Assembly: GCA_022496805.1 (NCBI GenBank)
Contig: CM040085.1
Location: 22,101,811 to 22,165,810, forward strand
DNA: 64,000 nt
Source of the DNA: Pohlia nutans
Taxonomy: Eukaryota > Streptophyta > Bryopsida > Bryales > Mniaceae
Direction of reading: 5' to 3'
Part shown: in pieces, positions 1 to 11,904 of the stretch
How positions within the stretch are numbered: the stretch's first letter is position 1
How the letters are laid out: each line of letters starts with the position of its first letter
The notes under the pieces: generated by a model
What the model saw: the letters and a program-made list of their open reading frames with translations, nothing else
Database searches by the model: none
What the model was told of the DNA's origin: nothing
Position numbers and translations under genes: made by a program

Positions 1-399
1 TGGGGCAGATTCACGATAAAATCTGTCAAAACGTAAATTCAACCAGAGAAAGTACCGGGGGAAAAAGGTTGGGTGAGTGCTTTGATTTAGTTTGTATCAG
101 TACAAAATATCGTGATTAGTGGTTGGAGTCAGAGCCTGTCGCAGTGGGGGATATGCATGTGGACGGCTTTTGATTTTTGCACTGCTTATGCTCAAACTCC
201 GGGGCGCGCAAGAAAACTTGGGTTAGAAGTTTTTTAGCACCATTTTTGGTGCTTTCAAATTTTGCACCCAACTTTTGTTTTAGTTCCCGACACAAGCTCT
301 TTTTGGGGGAACAAATCTACTGTTCACTCAAAGTCTGGTCCAGTCACCCACTTTTCAATGACTTTGCAGATAACTCTAAATTGTAATTTTTTTAATTGT

Positions 400-910
400 G
401 CAAGATTCAGTTATGGGTTTGATGAAAAACAAAAATAGAGTTGATGTACAAAACTAAGTTCTAAATGTCAATGTGAAGATCGCATTTGTACGGTTGGGTT
501 CATCATATTTTTTATGAATATTTTTTAATTAATTTTGCACGTTTATCTTATGAAATTCAATTTAAATCCACAAATTAACACATAATATTAGAAAATTTTG
601 TAATGAAATTGGAATAACATGCATTACCAGATGGTATGGTTTCCATTATTTGATTCTACTTATTTTGGAAAATTATGTTTAAGGTCTCGCTTTTTGAACT
701 AAGAATGAAACTTGATATATACCAATTGTGTTGTTTTTCAAAAAAACATAATATCTTATTGTGAAGATCCGTACCATGCAAGTGATAGTCAACTAGCACA
801 AGAACCAAGAAAATTTTGGATGGATGAAAAAATGTACATGATGTAGTCAAGAGAAAGGTTGCAATCTAATCGTCGTTCATTATATGGACACAGGAGCGTC
901 AAAGGGTTAA
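400..910 (+). mobile_element. TTAA-bounded MITE, family B, copy 1 (left end decayed)
   Basis: The interior matches the family B copies at 17898-18406 and 33022-33591: 'gatgaaaaacaaaaatagag', 'ggaataacatgcattaccag' and 'gtctcgctttttgaac' occur in the same order. The right end 'gcgtcaaaggg' is followed by TTAA (907-910). The left terminus is not recognisable. Bases 1-399 hold nothing I can assign; the short ORF at 177-386 has no recognisable domain. Confidence 0.75.
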
Positions 911-1472
911 CCCCTAAACGTCCTCATCCCTCTTCAGATTTGCAAAATTTCAAAGATGTCTTATAAAATGTAATTATGAGGGACATTTTGAACTTAATAT
1001 ATCAATAAAAGTTGTACGTTATGAATTTTTCTATCCAAACGGTTAGATCTATGATTGTTGTCACCAATATTTTGTATAAAATTTGAAACTTCAAATTGAA
1101 AATTCTTTTGTCATTTGATTATGAATAAGATATTGACAATTTGTACATAAAACTTGTTGTGATTGGTTGAAATGTAATACTCTAAGTGTAGTGATTTTTG
1201 GAGATTTTTTGGTTGCTCAATTTTATGAGTTGACTTTCTTAAGAACACCTTTACACTGAAATCTTTGAAATTTTGGATGAATCACATTAACATGAAATGA
1301 GGCATAAAAAGCTCACAAACCCTTTCTAATCGGATCACGCATGCATAAAACTTACTTCCCCTAAAATATATAGTAAGAAATCCAAACTGCAAAAAAATCA
1401 ATGACCGATGAGAAATTATGTTTGATTCCGTACATTGTTCACTTTCTAAACGGTTGAACGTTTAGGGGTTCA
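907..1472 (+). mobile_element. TTAA-bounded MITE, family W, copy 1
   Basis: It begins TTAA-CCCCTAAACGTCC and ends GAACGTTTAGGGG-TTCA, so the terminal inverted repeats are nearly perfect and the right TTAA has mutated to TTCA. It shares its left TTAA with the right end of the family B copy before it. The interior matches W copies at 2213-2737 (reverse), 4868-5441 (reverse) and 33875-34461. There is no coding capacity. Confidence 0.8.
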
Positions 1473-2216
1473 CGTCTCAATTCAACATTGATTTCGAGGA
1501 CGCGTCATAAAATGTTTTATGAATAACAAAAATGGAGTTGATGTATTGTACAAAGCTAAGTTGTAAATGTCAATGTGAAGATCAATTTTGTACAGTTGGA
1601 TTTATCATATTTTTTACTAATAAATTGTAATAAAATTTCCAAGATTTTTTTGAAATTCAATTAAAAATCCCAAATTAAAAAATTAAAAACTAAAAACCGT
1701 TGTAATGAATTTGGAATAACATGCACTTCAAGATGGTATGATCCATTATTTGATTCTACTTATTTTGAAAAATCATGTTTAACCCCTAAACGTCTAAATG
1801 TGCCTTTGTGGCCAGTAGAATACGGTGTATTTTGGTTGTATTTGAAATGGATCCACACCTTCAATGGGTTTGAGTTCAAAAGAGAAGTTGGAATTTAGAT
1901 CAATGCAATTCTAGTGAGTTCTTGAGATCCCAATTCAGAGTTTCTTGTTGGTAGCAAATCCCAATCACACGACAGCGTATATACTATCCCCATGGGACAT
2001 TTAGGGGTTAAGGTCTCACTTTTTGAACTAAGAATGAAACTTGACATGAACCAATTCTATTATTTTAATAAAAAAACACAACATCTTATTTTGAAAATCC
2101 AAACTGTATAGATGATAGTCAACTAGCACAAGAACCAAAAGAAAGTTGGATGGATGATTTTTTTTACAAGATGTGATCAAGAGAAAGGTTACAATATATG
2201 GAAGCACGCTCTTTAA
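1469..2216 (+). mobile_element. Family B MITE, copy 2, interrupted by a nested TTAA element
   Basis: The left end 'cacgtctcaattcaacattg' matches the start of the 33022 copy. The B sequence runs to 1778, is interrupted by an inserted element at 1779-2011, and resumes with 'ggtctcactttttgaac'. The right end is degenerate and meets the next element at TTAA 2213-2216. Confidence 0.75.
1779..2011. mobile_element. Short TTAA MITE (type T) nested in family B; filled site
   Basis: The 225-bp insert 1783-2007 starts CCCCTAAACGTC, ends GACATTTAGGGG, and is flanked by TTAA at 1779-1782 and 2008-2011. Uninterrupted B copies read 'atgtttaaggtctc' here (676-690 and about 18172-18185), so they are the empty site. 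This shows directly that insertion duplicated TTAA and nothing else. The termini match those of 22862-23109. Confidence 0.88.
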
Positions 2217-2737
2217 CCCCTAACCACCCAACCATGCATATTTTGCAGTGTGGATTTTTTACTGAAACTTTTGTGGGAAGTTAGTTTCGTGCATGTGTGA
2301 TCCGATTAGAAAGGGGATGGTTTGTGAAATTTTTATGCCTCATTTCATGTTGTAGTGTTCCACCCAAAATTTTGAAGATTTTAGTCTAAAAGTGCTCTTG
2401 AAAAAGTCAACTACTAAAATCAAGCAACCAAAAAATCTCCAAAAATCACAACACTTAGAGTATTACATTTCAACCCATCACATCAAATTTCATTCTTAGA
2501 TTGTCAATATCTTGTTTGTAATCAACTTACAAAAGAATTTTAAATTTTAAGTTTCAAATTTTATAGAAAATATTGGTGATAGCAATCGCAGATCTAACCG
2601 TATGGATAGAATCTAAAATTCATAATATACAACTATTAGTCATTCATCAAGTTGGAAATATCCCTCTTACTTGCATTTTATAATGCAATTTTGAGAAAGT
2701 GCCAAATCTTGAGAGGGTGAGAACATTTAGGGGTTAA
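2213..2737 (-). mobile_element. Family W MITE, copy 2, reverse orientation
   Basis: It is bounded by TTAA at 2213-2216 and 2734-2737, with ends CCCCTAACC and ACATTTAGGGG. The interior is the reverse complement of the 907 copy ('aatctccaaaaatcacaaca', 'caaccaaaaaatctcc'). Together with the elements to its left it closes an unbroken run of four elements, about 400-2737. The stretch 2738-3573 after it has no gene or repeat I can identify. Confidence 0.8.
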
Positions 2738-3573
2738 TACAACATAATGTTCTTGAGAGCCCCCCATACTCACCTCCAAATCTCAACGAGGATATGTCAA
2801 GGAATAGCATCCAAACAACCAAATAGATTTTGTCCACAAACTTATATTGGAGAGTGGGTGAGCAATGTTTCAACGTTTTTATAATGTTATAAGGCCGGTC
2901 TATGTACGGTATCACATGAGGGAAAGGGTGTAATGATCTCCAAAGGGCTTAAAAACATTATGAACATGTGCTACCATACCCCAGAAGGCAAGGTCGACAA
3001 CTCCTGCCTAATATTTAATTTTTTTACCAAAATGATGTGAATGTTCTTTAAGATTATACGAATATTCTTTACGATTCTCATTCTCACCATAGAAAATATA
3101 ACTTTTTTTGAAAAAAAAATCTAAAAATTCGAGATTCTCTTTTCATATTTATTTTTTGCCAACCTTGCCTTTTGGGTATGATAAGTTGACACAAATGAAT
3201 GTGTAAAGTGCTCTTTTCTACATCAAAACCATTCACACTTTTTTTTCCAAACATTTCCAAGATTTTTTCCCTAACATTTCCAAGATATTTTCCCTCTCTT
3301 TTGACCCCTTCATTGACCATTTTTGACATTATTTTAATACTATTTTTGACACTTTTTCTTCAAGATTTTTGACGTAAGGATTTTAGTGGCATTTTGACAT
3401 TTTATTATAAAAAACTCTTCGCAAAAGTGTCAAATTATTTTTGGAAAAAGTGTCCAATTCCGTTCCATAAAAATTACCAATGTGATGCATTTAAAGTGTT
3501 GGTGACCTCAAGGTTGCAAACTCACATGCAATTTTCATGCATTTGTCAATCAAGTTCTTGTTTCTAGGTCATA

Positions 3574-4122
3574 TTAACCCCTAAGTGACCGAACGACCAT
3601 TTTACAATTGTTGTCCTTTTTGTATGGGCTACCTAGAATGAAAAAAATATTTTTATAAAAAATAAAAAATACTTTCAAATAGGAAGTCAAGTCTACTTTT
3701 CAATCCAATTTGAATCATGTCGACTCAAGTTAAACTCCACCAAAGAGAAATTTTCAAAGACAAAAACCTCAATATTGTCCTAGTGTTATAAACTTTGCTA
3801 TTTGGGGAAACTAATGATGTTCCATCCTTTGAAAAAAATGATTTTTTAAATTTTAGAGTAGAATGTCTAGTTTTAACCAATCATACCTAATTTTAAAAAA
3901 TTAAATAAAATTTGTAATTTTGGTGAACATTCAATGATAAATTCTTTTAAACTGATTAAATGATTATTTTATACATTTTTTGAAAGTTTGACCTTACAAA
4001 TAATTATTAAACATCACGATGCTCATTTTCTCTTTTGGACCAAACTTCATCAAAGTTGCAGAAGTAACATTTTATAACACATTTAGGTTTTGCCCTTACC
4101 CCCTCTGTCATTTAGGGGTTAC
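3574..4122 (+). mobile_element. TTAA MITE, family S, copy 1
   Basis: It starts TTAA-CCCCTAAGTGACC and ends GTCATTTAGGGG-TTAC (right TTAA mutated). The interior shares 'gttataaactttgctatttgg' type sequence and the 'gaacgaccattt' entry with copies at 48480-48895 and, in reverse, 49138-49674 and about 57340-57873. There is no ORF of note. Confidence 0.72.
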
Positions 4123-4694
4123 TTAAGGCACTTTTCATGGTCACAATTACACGATTTTAAAGGGTCAAATCTAGGTTATCAATTTCTGTTTTTTTTTTGC
4201 ATGTTTTTATAAATACATTAAAATGATTTATTTTGAAATTCCTTTTGTGAAACTTATTCATTTCTAATTTCCTAAATTGCGTGATTTTGGATTTTACCCC
4301 ATCGATTTGAATGATTGAAAATCTTTACGACCACTTCACATTGTGCCAAATTGTTGAGAGGATAAAAAGTACCTATTTTGGACACTTTTGGAGTATGTTA
4401 CTCGACAAAGAATTGAGTTGGATAAGAATGGAAATTCAATCATTGGTTAAGAGGGCATTGATTTCTTAAATTTTTAATATTCAAATATTCAAAATCTTGA
4501 TAAAAATGTGACCTTTGGACGGTCACTGTGTGACGATTTTTGAACTTGTGACCTTTAGGCCTTCACACTATGACTGGGTAAAGGCAATGTTTATTATATC
4601 TTAGTGAATTTCTCTATAATCCACTTTAGACAATTTTAAGCACACTTGTCCAAATTTCACTAAACCAAACTTCTAGAGCAGTGTGAACTAGCCT

Positions 4695-4871
4695 TTAACC
4701 CCATACGACCAAAGATTCATAGTTTTAAAAAGAAAAAATCAATCAACAATATTGTAACATATATAAATCACATTGAACCAAACTCTATATCACTATAATC
4801 ATTGAAGAACATTGCATGAGTTGGTCAAAAATAAATAAATTTGTACAAAAAGAAGTCCATGTAGGACTTAA
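4695..4871 (-). mobile_element. Truncated family E MITE (reverse)
   Basis: It begins TTAA-CCCCATACGACC and carries the E landmarks 'attcatagttttaaaa', 'cattgaaccaaac' and 'acattgcatgagttggtc' in reverse order. It runs into the TTAA of the next element at 4868-4871. The stretch 4123-4694 between the two elements holds no recognisable gene. Confidence 0.6.
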
Positions 4872-5441
4872 CCCTTAATTGCCTAAGCTTCCAATTTTTG
4901 GATGATGTACAGATTTCATCCACGTTTTTTCATCCGTCATGTGCTTTTTGTAGTGTAGATTTTTTATTATAGATTTTATGGAAAGTTAGCTTCATGCATG
5001 TGTGAACCAATTAGAAAGGGAATGATTTGTGAAAAAAATTATGCCTCATTACCTGTTGCAGTGATTCACCAGAAATTTCTAAGATCTTAGTTCAAAATAG
5101 TTCAAAAGTGCTATTGAAAAAGTCAACCCATAAAATTAATAAACTAAAAAATCTCCAAAAATCACTACACTTAGAATATTACATTTCAACCCATCACAAC
5201 AAATTTCATCCGTAGATTGTCAATATCTTATTTGTAATCGAAGTACAAAAGAATTTTAAATTTTAAGTTTCAAATTTCATACAAAAATATCAGTGATAGC
5301 AATCACAGATCTAATTGTATGGATAGAATCCAAAATTCATAATGTACAACTTTTATCCATACATCAAGTTCAAAATATTCCTCTTAATGCATCTTTTCAA
5401 TTCTCCAAATTTGGAGAGGGCCTTGGGCATTTAGGGGTTAG
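4868..5441 (-). mobile_element. Family W MITE, copy 3, reverse orientation
   Basis: The left end TTAA-CCCTTAATTGCC and right end GGGCATTTAGGGG-TTAG (TTAA mutated) enclose a W interior ('catgcatgtgtgaaccaatt', 'aatctccaaaaatcactaca'). Confidence 0.75.
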
Positions 5442-5601
5442 GCCATAAATTATCATCAGCCATAAACGGACTCCTATAATTACTCCATTGTGCTAAAAAC
5501 CAACAACCACTAGAATAGTTACGACTTTGAAGCTCTACTTGGATTCACCTCATTTGTGAGAACTATGCTTATTTGAAGTCTCTTTAATATGATCCTTCAA
5601 G

Positions 5602-6213
5602 GGTGAAAGCATGGTAAAGTGAACCACTTGTGATCCCTGTGAAGAAGCAACAATGCAAGGTCCAAAAATCCATTAAATGTTATTTTTTGTGAATTTTTTT
5701 CTGTGCATAAAATAAAAGATATAAGGTTTAACAAAGTCTAACAAAAAAAATTGAGAGAAACATGTTCAATTAGTATTTATGTGTGTTATAGTAAGGTTAA
5801 AGCGGTTAATATTGGAGAAGTAGTTTTGACCAAATTGAAAAGTAGATATAAAACATGTTGAAATTGCATTAAATAATTATTTTTCAAGATTCTTTTCTTT
5901 GGAGCCCTTGAATGCACAATGAACATATAGAATATATAAATTATATTCATATTGAACATGATTCAATTCATCAGGTTTGCTCCCGAAATTTGTTTTAGAC
6001 ATCTATTTTCAAGCTTTACTTTTAGTAACCTTTTTTTAATATTTTAATTTGAAACTTTGGATTGAAGTACCTAATAGAACTATGGAGGGCTCTACCAAAT
6101 TAGAATTTAAATATATGAATTTTTAGTTGTAATTTATGGCCTTTGACCAAGATAATTGTAATTTCAGCACTAAGGATGACTTTAATGGTTCAGTTTACCG
6201 TGCTTTCACCTTC
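5602..6213. mobile_element. MITE with GGGTGAAAGC termini, copy 1
   Basis: The left end 'gggtgaaagcatggtaaagt' is inverted at the right as 'agtttaccgtgctttcacc'. The flanks on both sides read TTCAA or longer, consistent with a target duplication, though its exact length is unclear. The copy at 37535-38150 has the same ends and shared interior text ('aaattt' and 'gtacctataagaactct' against 'gtacctaatagaactat'). No coding capacity is seen. Confidence 0.65.
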
Positions 6214-6484
6214 AAGACATACTCACTGTCAATTTCAACCAAAGTCTATTGGCACAAATAGACAACCTAGACCTTGGACTTTGAAATTCATAATTTATTC
6301 AATATAACTCCTAAAATTACGATTCAACTTGATGTAGATTTAGAATTAATTTGCTAATCCATCAAACTATCACATTGCACCTTAGATTACTATAAATACT
6401 CACAATGCTTAAAGTGTTTGTTTGTGGCCCACTCATCTTACACAAATTTACACAAAATTGTTTGGAAAATAAAAACATGAGGCT

Positions 6485-6790
6485 TCTTGATCCTTTCGCT
6501 TGGGGAGGTCACTATGCAAAAAGTAGAAAACCATGTGAGTTAAGCTATAGTGTCCATTTTATTCATTAGAAGGAAAAATTATACCTGATTACAAAATTTT
6601 ATATGTAATATAGAATACTTTAAATTAAATTAAGGACTAAGTCAAGAATATATTTAGAATATACCCATAATATTATAGAATATACCTCGAATATTCTATT
6701 ATATGTGATAGCCTCCATTAAAATACCCTCTTAATGCACTTGGTTACACTAAATACATGCTAGTGACCTCCCCGAGTCCTTTCGGGGTTA
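6485..6790. mobile_element. Inverted-repeat element with 'ggggaggtcacta' ends
   Basis: 'cttggggaggtcactatg' near 6500 is inverted as 'ctagtgacctccccgag' near 6762-6778. The right part (gtgatagcc-ccattaaaataccctc onward) is repeated at about 18790-18862 in an intron of the E2/E3 gene, so it is a dispersed repeat. From 6791 to 7627 I see no gene or clear element. Confidence 0.55.
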
Positions 6791-7627
6791 AAAGGTTAGA
6801 ATAAGATTGAGAACCTAAATGTGGCTTTTCATTTTGTACCAAATGGTAGATTTATTTGAATGCAAAGAGCCTAAACAAACAACATCAGAGTTAACCGAAA
6901 AGTTTGTCTTAAAGTGGAAAGAAACCTTAAACTCACCTTAGACTCGTTTTGAGTTCAAAAAGACTGCAAAACTAGTGTATGGTGAGTTGGAGAATAATCT
7001 AAAGCAAAGCCCTACACCATTATGAGGTGTGGAACTCATGACCTCCCCAATGCTAGATGAGAGCTCCCACACGGTCCTTCAAGCCAAGAGCCCCAACCAT
7101 GAAAACTATTCATGAACAATAACTGTGAGAAATTATAATTATAAGAGGATAATTCCACTTGAATTCTGCTTGAAAACCGGTTTTGTTTTCGGATAACTCT
7201 ATCGTCTCAAGACACTTTTGTGTGGTTTTTGACAATGATAACATGAAATTTGACATTATTATGATCTGTGTTGTGCAAAAGTACATTCCATACCCACATG
7301 AGTGCCTCTCGAGCTACTGAATCATAACATTCAGTAGCCTTCGCTGGCTCTGCCTTGCTCTTGAGGACAATGTGCAACATATTATGCATTATCATCCAAC
7401 AACAATCAATAGCTACCCATGTTTTTCTATAGATGGAGGTTTTGGAAAACTAGAAGGGAAGGTAACTATGCATGGTCTTTGCTGACATATCCCCATATAT
7501 CCCTCACTTTTAAAGAGAACATTATTATAAGTAATAATACTTTAAACTAAAGAATGTAATGGTGCATGGCTAATCAGTAGAAAATGGGCAACATGAATAA
7601 AAAAAATTCCTTAAACACTAGAGTTAT

Positions 7628-7975
7628 CCTTGAAATCACCTTGTGTTTGAATAAGATACCGTGAAATTTGCTTTAATATTATCTTATTTGTTCACCCCAA
7701 ATAGTCAAAAGGCATGGAAGAGCTTAGTGGTCTCTCATTATTAGGTGTGTAAGAGCTTGGTGGTCTCTAAACTCAAGGAAAACTAGTTTAGCCGTCTTTT
7801 TTGACGGCTAAACTAGTTTTCGATGAGTTTGAAGACCACCAAGCTCTTACACACCTAATAATGAGAGCCCACCAAGCTCTTCCATACCTTTTACTATTTG
7901 GGGTGATCAAATAAGAGTATTTTAAAAACAAAATTCATGGTGTCTTATTCAAACTCAAGGTGACTAAAAGGATAA
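7628..7975. mobile_element. Long palindromic foldback element, copy 1
   Basis: The two arms are close to 170 bases each and meet at a centre 'gccgtcttttttgacggc' near 7800. Each arm carries 'gagcttggtggtc' or its inverse and 'tgtttgaataagatacc' or its inverse. The whole element would fold into one hairpin. A second copy lies at 9303-9606. There is no ORF. Confidence 0.8.
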
Positions 7976-8159
7976 TTCTATTGTGCCACTTCTTTTTGTC
8001 CCTCCATTGACAATGGTTTATGACCTTCTTGCTTCATTCTCCACCCTTCGAAAAATGAAAAATAAAGGGCTCCATTTAATGCACTACGTGCATAGAAATC
8101 ACATGATACACAACAAATCTCATGATACGCAATAGGCAAATCACACTATGGATAAAAAG

Positions 8160-8780
8160 GCAGAGTGGCTTGAATGCTACTGAATGTTATGATTTGAAGG
8201 ACTGGTTACCACAGAAGGCCAAATAATAAGTTAAACAGAAACTTTTACATACAGTTGCCCATGTGTCAGAGGCATGGTATGGAGGCTGCTGGCCATGTTT
8301 AAAACACATGCCAATACGCATATGACTGGTTTGATGGGCAGTTCAGAAAGATTTGACAGAGCACCTGCCCGAGTGCCCGAGTGGATACTGTACGGATACC
8401 TGTTATCTGCTCCACACAAGACCAAGGTTGCAAGCCATCCACAATTCCACATTGGACTACTGCCACCACAAGGCATAAGCCACAGGGCAAAATGGAATGG
8501 AATCCACATCAGCAATATTGTACTCCCAGCTTGTTCCCTGGCGTACGGGGCATGGGGAACGATGGAAACAACAAGGGAACCATGTCATCACATAATGTGG
8601 ATTCTGCCTCTGTGAAAAATGGCGGAATCCGATCCCCATGTCCTTTATGTGTAACTAAAGGGATCCTCTCAGGATGGCTTTCCATGGAAAGCCTGAACCT
8701 TCATGGTGATGCCATCCACAATCATTTGCTTGACAGAACATGCATTGGGGGTGTAGTTTAAATTGATCGAGTGCTTTGGA
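8160..8780. other. GC-richer island without a recognisable gene
   Basis: This stretch is clearly richer in G and C than its surroundings and has overlapping open frames of 94-126 codons on both strands (for example 8274-8615 plus, 8231-8515 minus). None has a motif I recognise and no splice-consistent extension was found. It could be the decayed exon of a transposon protein or of a host gene. From 8781 to 9302 nothing else is identifiable. Confidence 0.3.
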
Positions 8781-9302
8781 GGTTGTAACATATTGAATTG
8801 TCAAGTGTTTATAGCATATGTCAGAACTTTTGCATAAAGTTTTTAAGTTTTCGGTCTTCTTTTCTCAACTTTACAAGACTGGAAGTCAGTTCCCAACCTT
8901 CACCTCCTTTATTGTCTCTGCCCACCAGGAGAGAGACTACGGAGACGTTTAGTTTTCAAGGAGTTACATGGCTGAACAGTACAAACAAGGTGTAAAAGTA
9001 AATCTAGGGTAAATACGAAGGCAGAGACTACGCGTCTAGCCGCTTGTTCTTCCTACCTTCTAAACATATTAGGAGGTACCCACATAACGTCTCCATGGAA
9101 AGCCGTCCTCATTGTCCATGTGTGCACTCCCGTCCAACTTGGCAACTTTTTCAAGTACTTTAAGGACCTTTAATACACCGATTATTGCCATTAGTGTGAG
9201 TCACAAAATTAGTGTGAGATTTCCCACCGATCCTCAATTAGTGTGAGACTTTATACACAATCCTTACTGCTCATTGTGAAAATACCAAATTAGAGATATC
9301 CT

Positions 9303-9606
9303 AAAAGAGAAGCTGTGTTTGAACAAGATACCATGTGTTTTGCTTTAATATACTCTTATTTATTCACTCTAAATAGTTCAAAGATGTAGAAGAGCTTAGT
9401 GGCCTCTCATTATTAGGTGAGTAAGAGCTTGGTGGTCTTCAAACTCATGCACAACTAGTTTAGCCGTCTTTTTTGACGGCTAAACTAGTTGTGCATGAGT
9501 TTGAAGACCACCAAGTTCTTACAATAGTGAGAGACCACCGAGCTCTTTCAAACTTCATACCTATTTATAGTGAACAAATAAGAGTACATTAAATCAAACT
9601 TGTTCC
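9303..9606. mobile_element. Long palindromic foldback element, copy 2
   Basis: It has the same plan as 7628-7975, with a central 'agccgtcttttttgacggct'. The arms read 'actagttgtgcatgagtttg' and its inverse, so the innermost arms are perfectly paired here. One arm has lost part of the 'cacctaataatgag' segment. The outer sequence 'gtgtttgaacaagatacc' matches copy 1. Confidence 0.8.
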
Positions 9607-9914
9607 TTTATTGCCAAAAAGTTCATCCATGTTGACATATTTTCATTCATTTGAGAAAAAAATCATTCAAGTTTTGACAATTTCATCTAAAATTTGGATG
9701 AAAGTGCTAGTCCGTACAATGTTTCACTGGTGCCACCTGCTCGGAAAAATGAATTATTGCAGAAAAATCCTTGCCTGCTACACTGTACACTTCAAAGTAC
9801 TTTAATATCTTTGGGTAGCGTACTCTCAAGTACACTCAACTCCAGGAAAAAATGATCATGTGTCAAGGTGGAAAGACCTCAAAGTAACACTTGTTCATTT
9901 TCTGTGACTCCTTC

Positions 9915-10050
9915 AACATTAATATCAAGTCGAACAGGATTTTTATTTTTAATTTATTAATACCTCCAACTATATATGTTATAACATTAATATCAAGTCG
10001 AACATGATTTTTAATTTTAATTTATTAATACCTCCAACTATATATGTTAT
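9915..10050. repeat. 68-bp tandem duplication
   Basis: The segment beginning 'aacattaatatcaagtcgaa' at 9915 repeats at 9983 with only a few changes, both copies ending 'ccaactatatatgttat'. The unit is AT-rich and non-coding. Confidence 0.85.
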
Positions 10051-10069
10051 AGAACTTCAAATTTGAACT

Positions 10070-10375
10070 ACGTATTTAGTGTCCTGGGACACTATTTCTC
10101 AACCCATACATTGTTTAATTTTAGGGAGATATAGTGTCCTTGTAAAAAAGAAAATGGACGTAGTGTTCCAATGACATATGTCAACTTAATTATAAACACG
10201 GCATGTTATCTCATGTCACTTCACTATTAGGAAAGAATATGGCACTCACAATGAAAGTGGGAAAAACAAGCAACAAACTCCTACGTAGTGTCAAGGGACA
10301 CTATTTCTCCTCACCTTTGAACGAATTGTGGTAAAAAGCATCAATTCTCCTCGGACACTAAATACGCCATTTAAT
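10070..10375. repeat. Probable MITE with 'gtatttagtgtcc' inverted ends
   Basis: 'acgtatttagtgtcctggga' at the left is inverted as 'ggacactaaatacgcc' at the right. An internal 'gggacactatttctc' motif occurs twice in direct orientation. Termini and target duplication could not be fixed. The stretch 10376-11612 after it has no gene I can support; its ORFs are low-complexity. Confidence 0.45.
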
Positions 10376-11612
10376 GTACTGAATGGGTAGATGAACCTAT
10401 TGTGATAGGTAGATCTATTGTGTCCTACCTTGGACTCACTCTATATAAATCTTAAAAATTCCCCCCAAAAGGCTAAAAGTGATAAAATCACAAACATACA
10501 AGTTTATTAAAAAGACTATGGCCCATGTTGTAGGCTTGCCATCACATACATAGAAAGAAAAGCCTTGTGGCATCTCAAAGTGGTGCCACGTTATTAAAAC
10601 TTTGAAATGGTGTTTGGCCATGAAAACCTCAAAGTGGTGCCAAGTCATAGAAACCTTGAAGTGACACATGAAAGCACCATAACTACCATTTTGGAAAAGA
10701 GTTTGAAGTTCCCATTACATTTTGCCCCCAATTCACCATGGTGGTTTTCAATACATGCCATGGTACTTTACTTCAACATTTTAGGATTTTTATTTTTATT
10801 TTATTTTATTTTATTCTTCTTCTTCTTTTGGATTTCTCTACGGAATTTCAACTTACTTTTTTCAAAATATCATTAAACTCACGTGTTGTAAAATACAAGT
10901 TTTTTTTTTTAAAACTTAAAAGATTTTTTTTTTCTTTTCATAAAAGCTACGATGAATTTATTTACAACGTTCCAGCATCAAGGGTACGAAGCAAATTTTT
11001 AGGGTGAGGATCTGCATGAAGGAAACCAAACTCTAAAAGCTGCATCAAGCAGCAGTTTAGAGTTGTTCTAATAAGTGTTTTCAGATCTGCTGCTTTGGTC
11101 TCGGACAACTTCTCTCCTTCAATCCATTCGCTTGTTAGAACCTACACAAAAAAGCGACAAGTCAAACATGAACATTACGGTCTTGCGATTGGTGGGGTAT
11201 TTAATTTAAAAATTAAAAAAAAAACATTCATCAACAATTCAACAAAAGGATATGGCAAGTTAGATTCGCCAAAAAAAATCTAAAAATTACACAAATTGAT
11301 TTGATTTGAAAGAAGTATTCTTGAGATTTTTTTGGCCACCAAACACCTGAAGGAACTTTAGGGAATAGAATATTTTTTATAAACTTTAATATGAGGTTCC
11401 AAAACCTTAAATTTTTTCTTTAATTTATATGTTTTTTTGTTTTGTTTTGTTTTGTTTTCTTTCTTTCCATGAAGGATTTTTCTATTTTCTTATAAAAATA
11501 CATACATTGAATCTTCTATGCAAAGGCTACTAACTTTTGTTTCACTAAATTTAATTATATCACATATCCAGGCAAATGAAAAGTATGGTTATCCTATTTT
11601 TTTTGTCCCAAT

Positions 11613-11790
11613 GTAGTAACATACACTATTTCAAAAAATCATGGACAATTATAGATTTTAAAAACAAAACTAATCTTGGGTGATATAAGAACGATTTCCT
11701 GACCATCAAAAATTAAATTTTGTTAAAGAAATAACTTTTGTAATTGTTCATGATATTTTGAAATTATAGTGTATGTTATTACACCAAATC
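11613..11790. mobile_element. Small inverted-repeat MITE
   Basis: 'tgtagtaacatacactattt' on the left pairs with 'aaattatagtgtatgttatt' on the right, and the pairing continues inward through 'atcatggacaatta' and 'aattgttcatgat'. The arms are about 44 bp with a short non-coding centre. Confidence 0.7.
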
Positions 11791-11904
11791 GTACACTATA
11801 GGATGCCTGCATTGTGCATTCAATCCATCTTTGCATTAAATTGTATTATAATTGATTGAAATCAAAACATAAAAAAGAGTTGCGTACATAGGTCTTCAAT
11901 GAAT

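Noticed and set aside
907..925. AACCCCTAAA motifs as interstitial telomere repeats
   Set aside because: The plant telomere unit is AAACCCT in tandem. Here the motif occurs singly at element ends next to TTAA, always with an inverted partner.
8231..8761. Overlapping 94-126-aa ORFs on both strands as a gene
   Set aside because: No motif, no splice-consistent partner, and similar openness on both strands suggest composition only.
7628..9606. CRISPR-like array
   Set aside because: The repeats are two large palindromes in plant DNA, not short spaced direct repeats.
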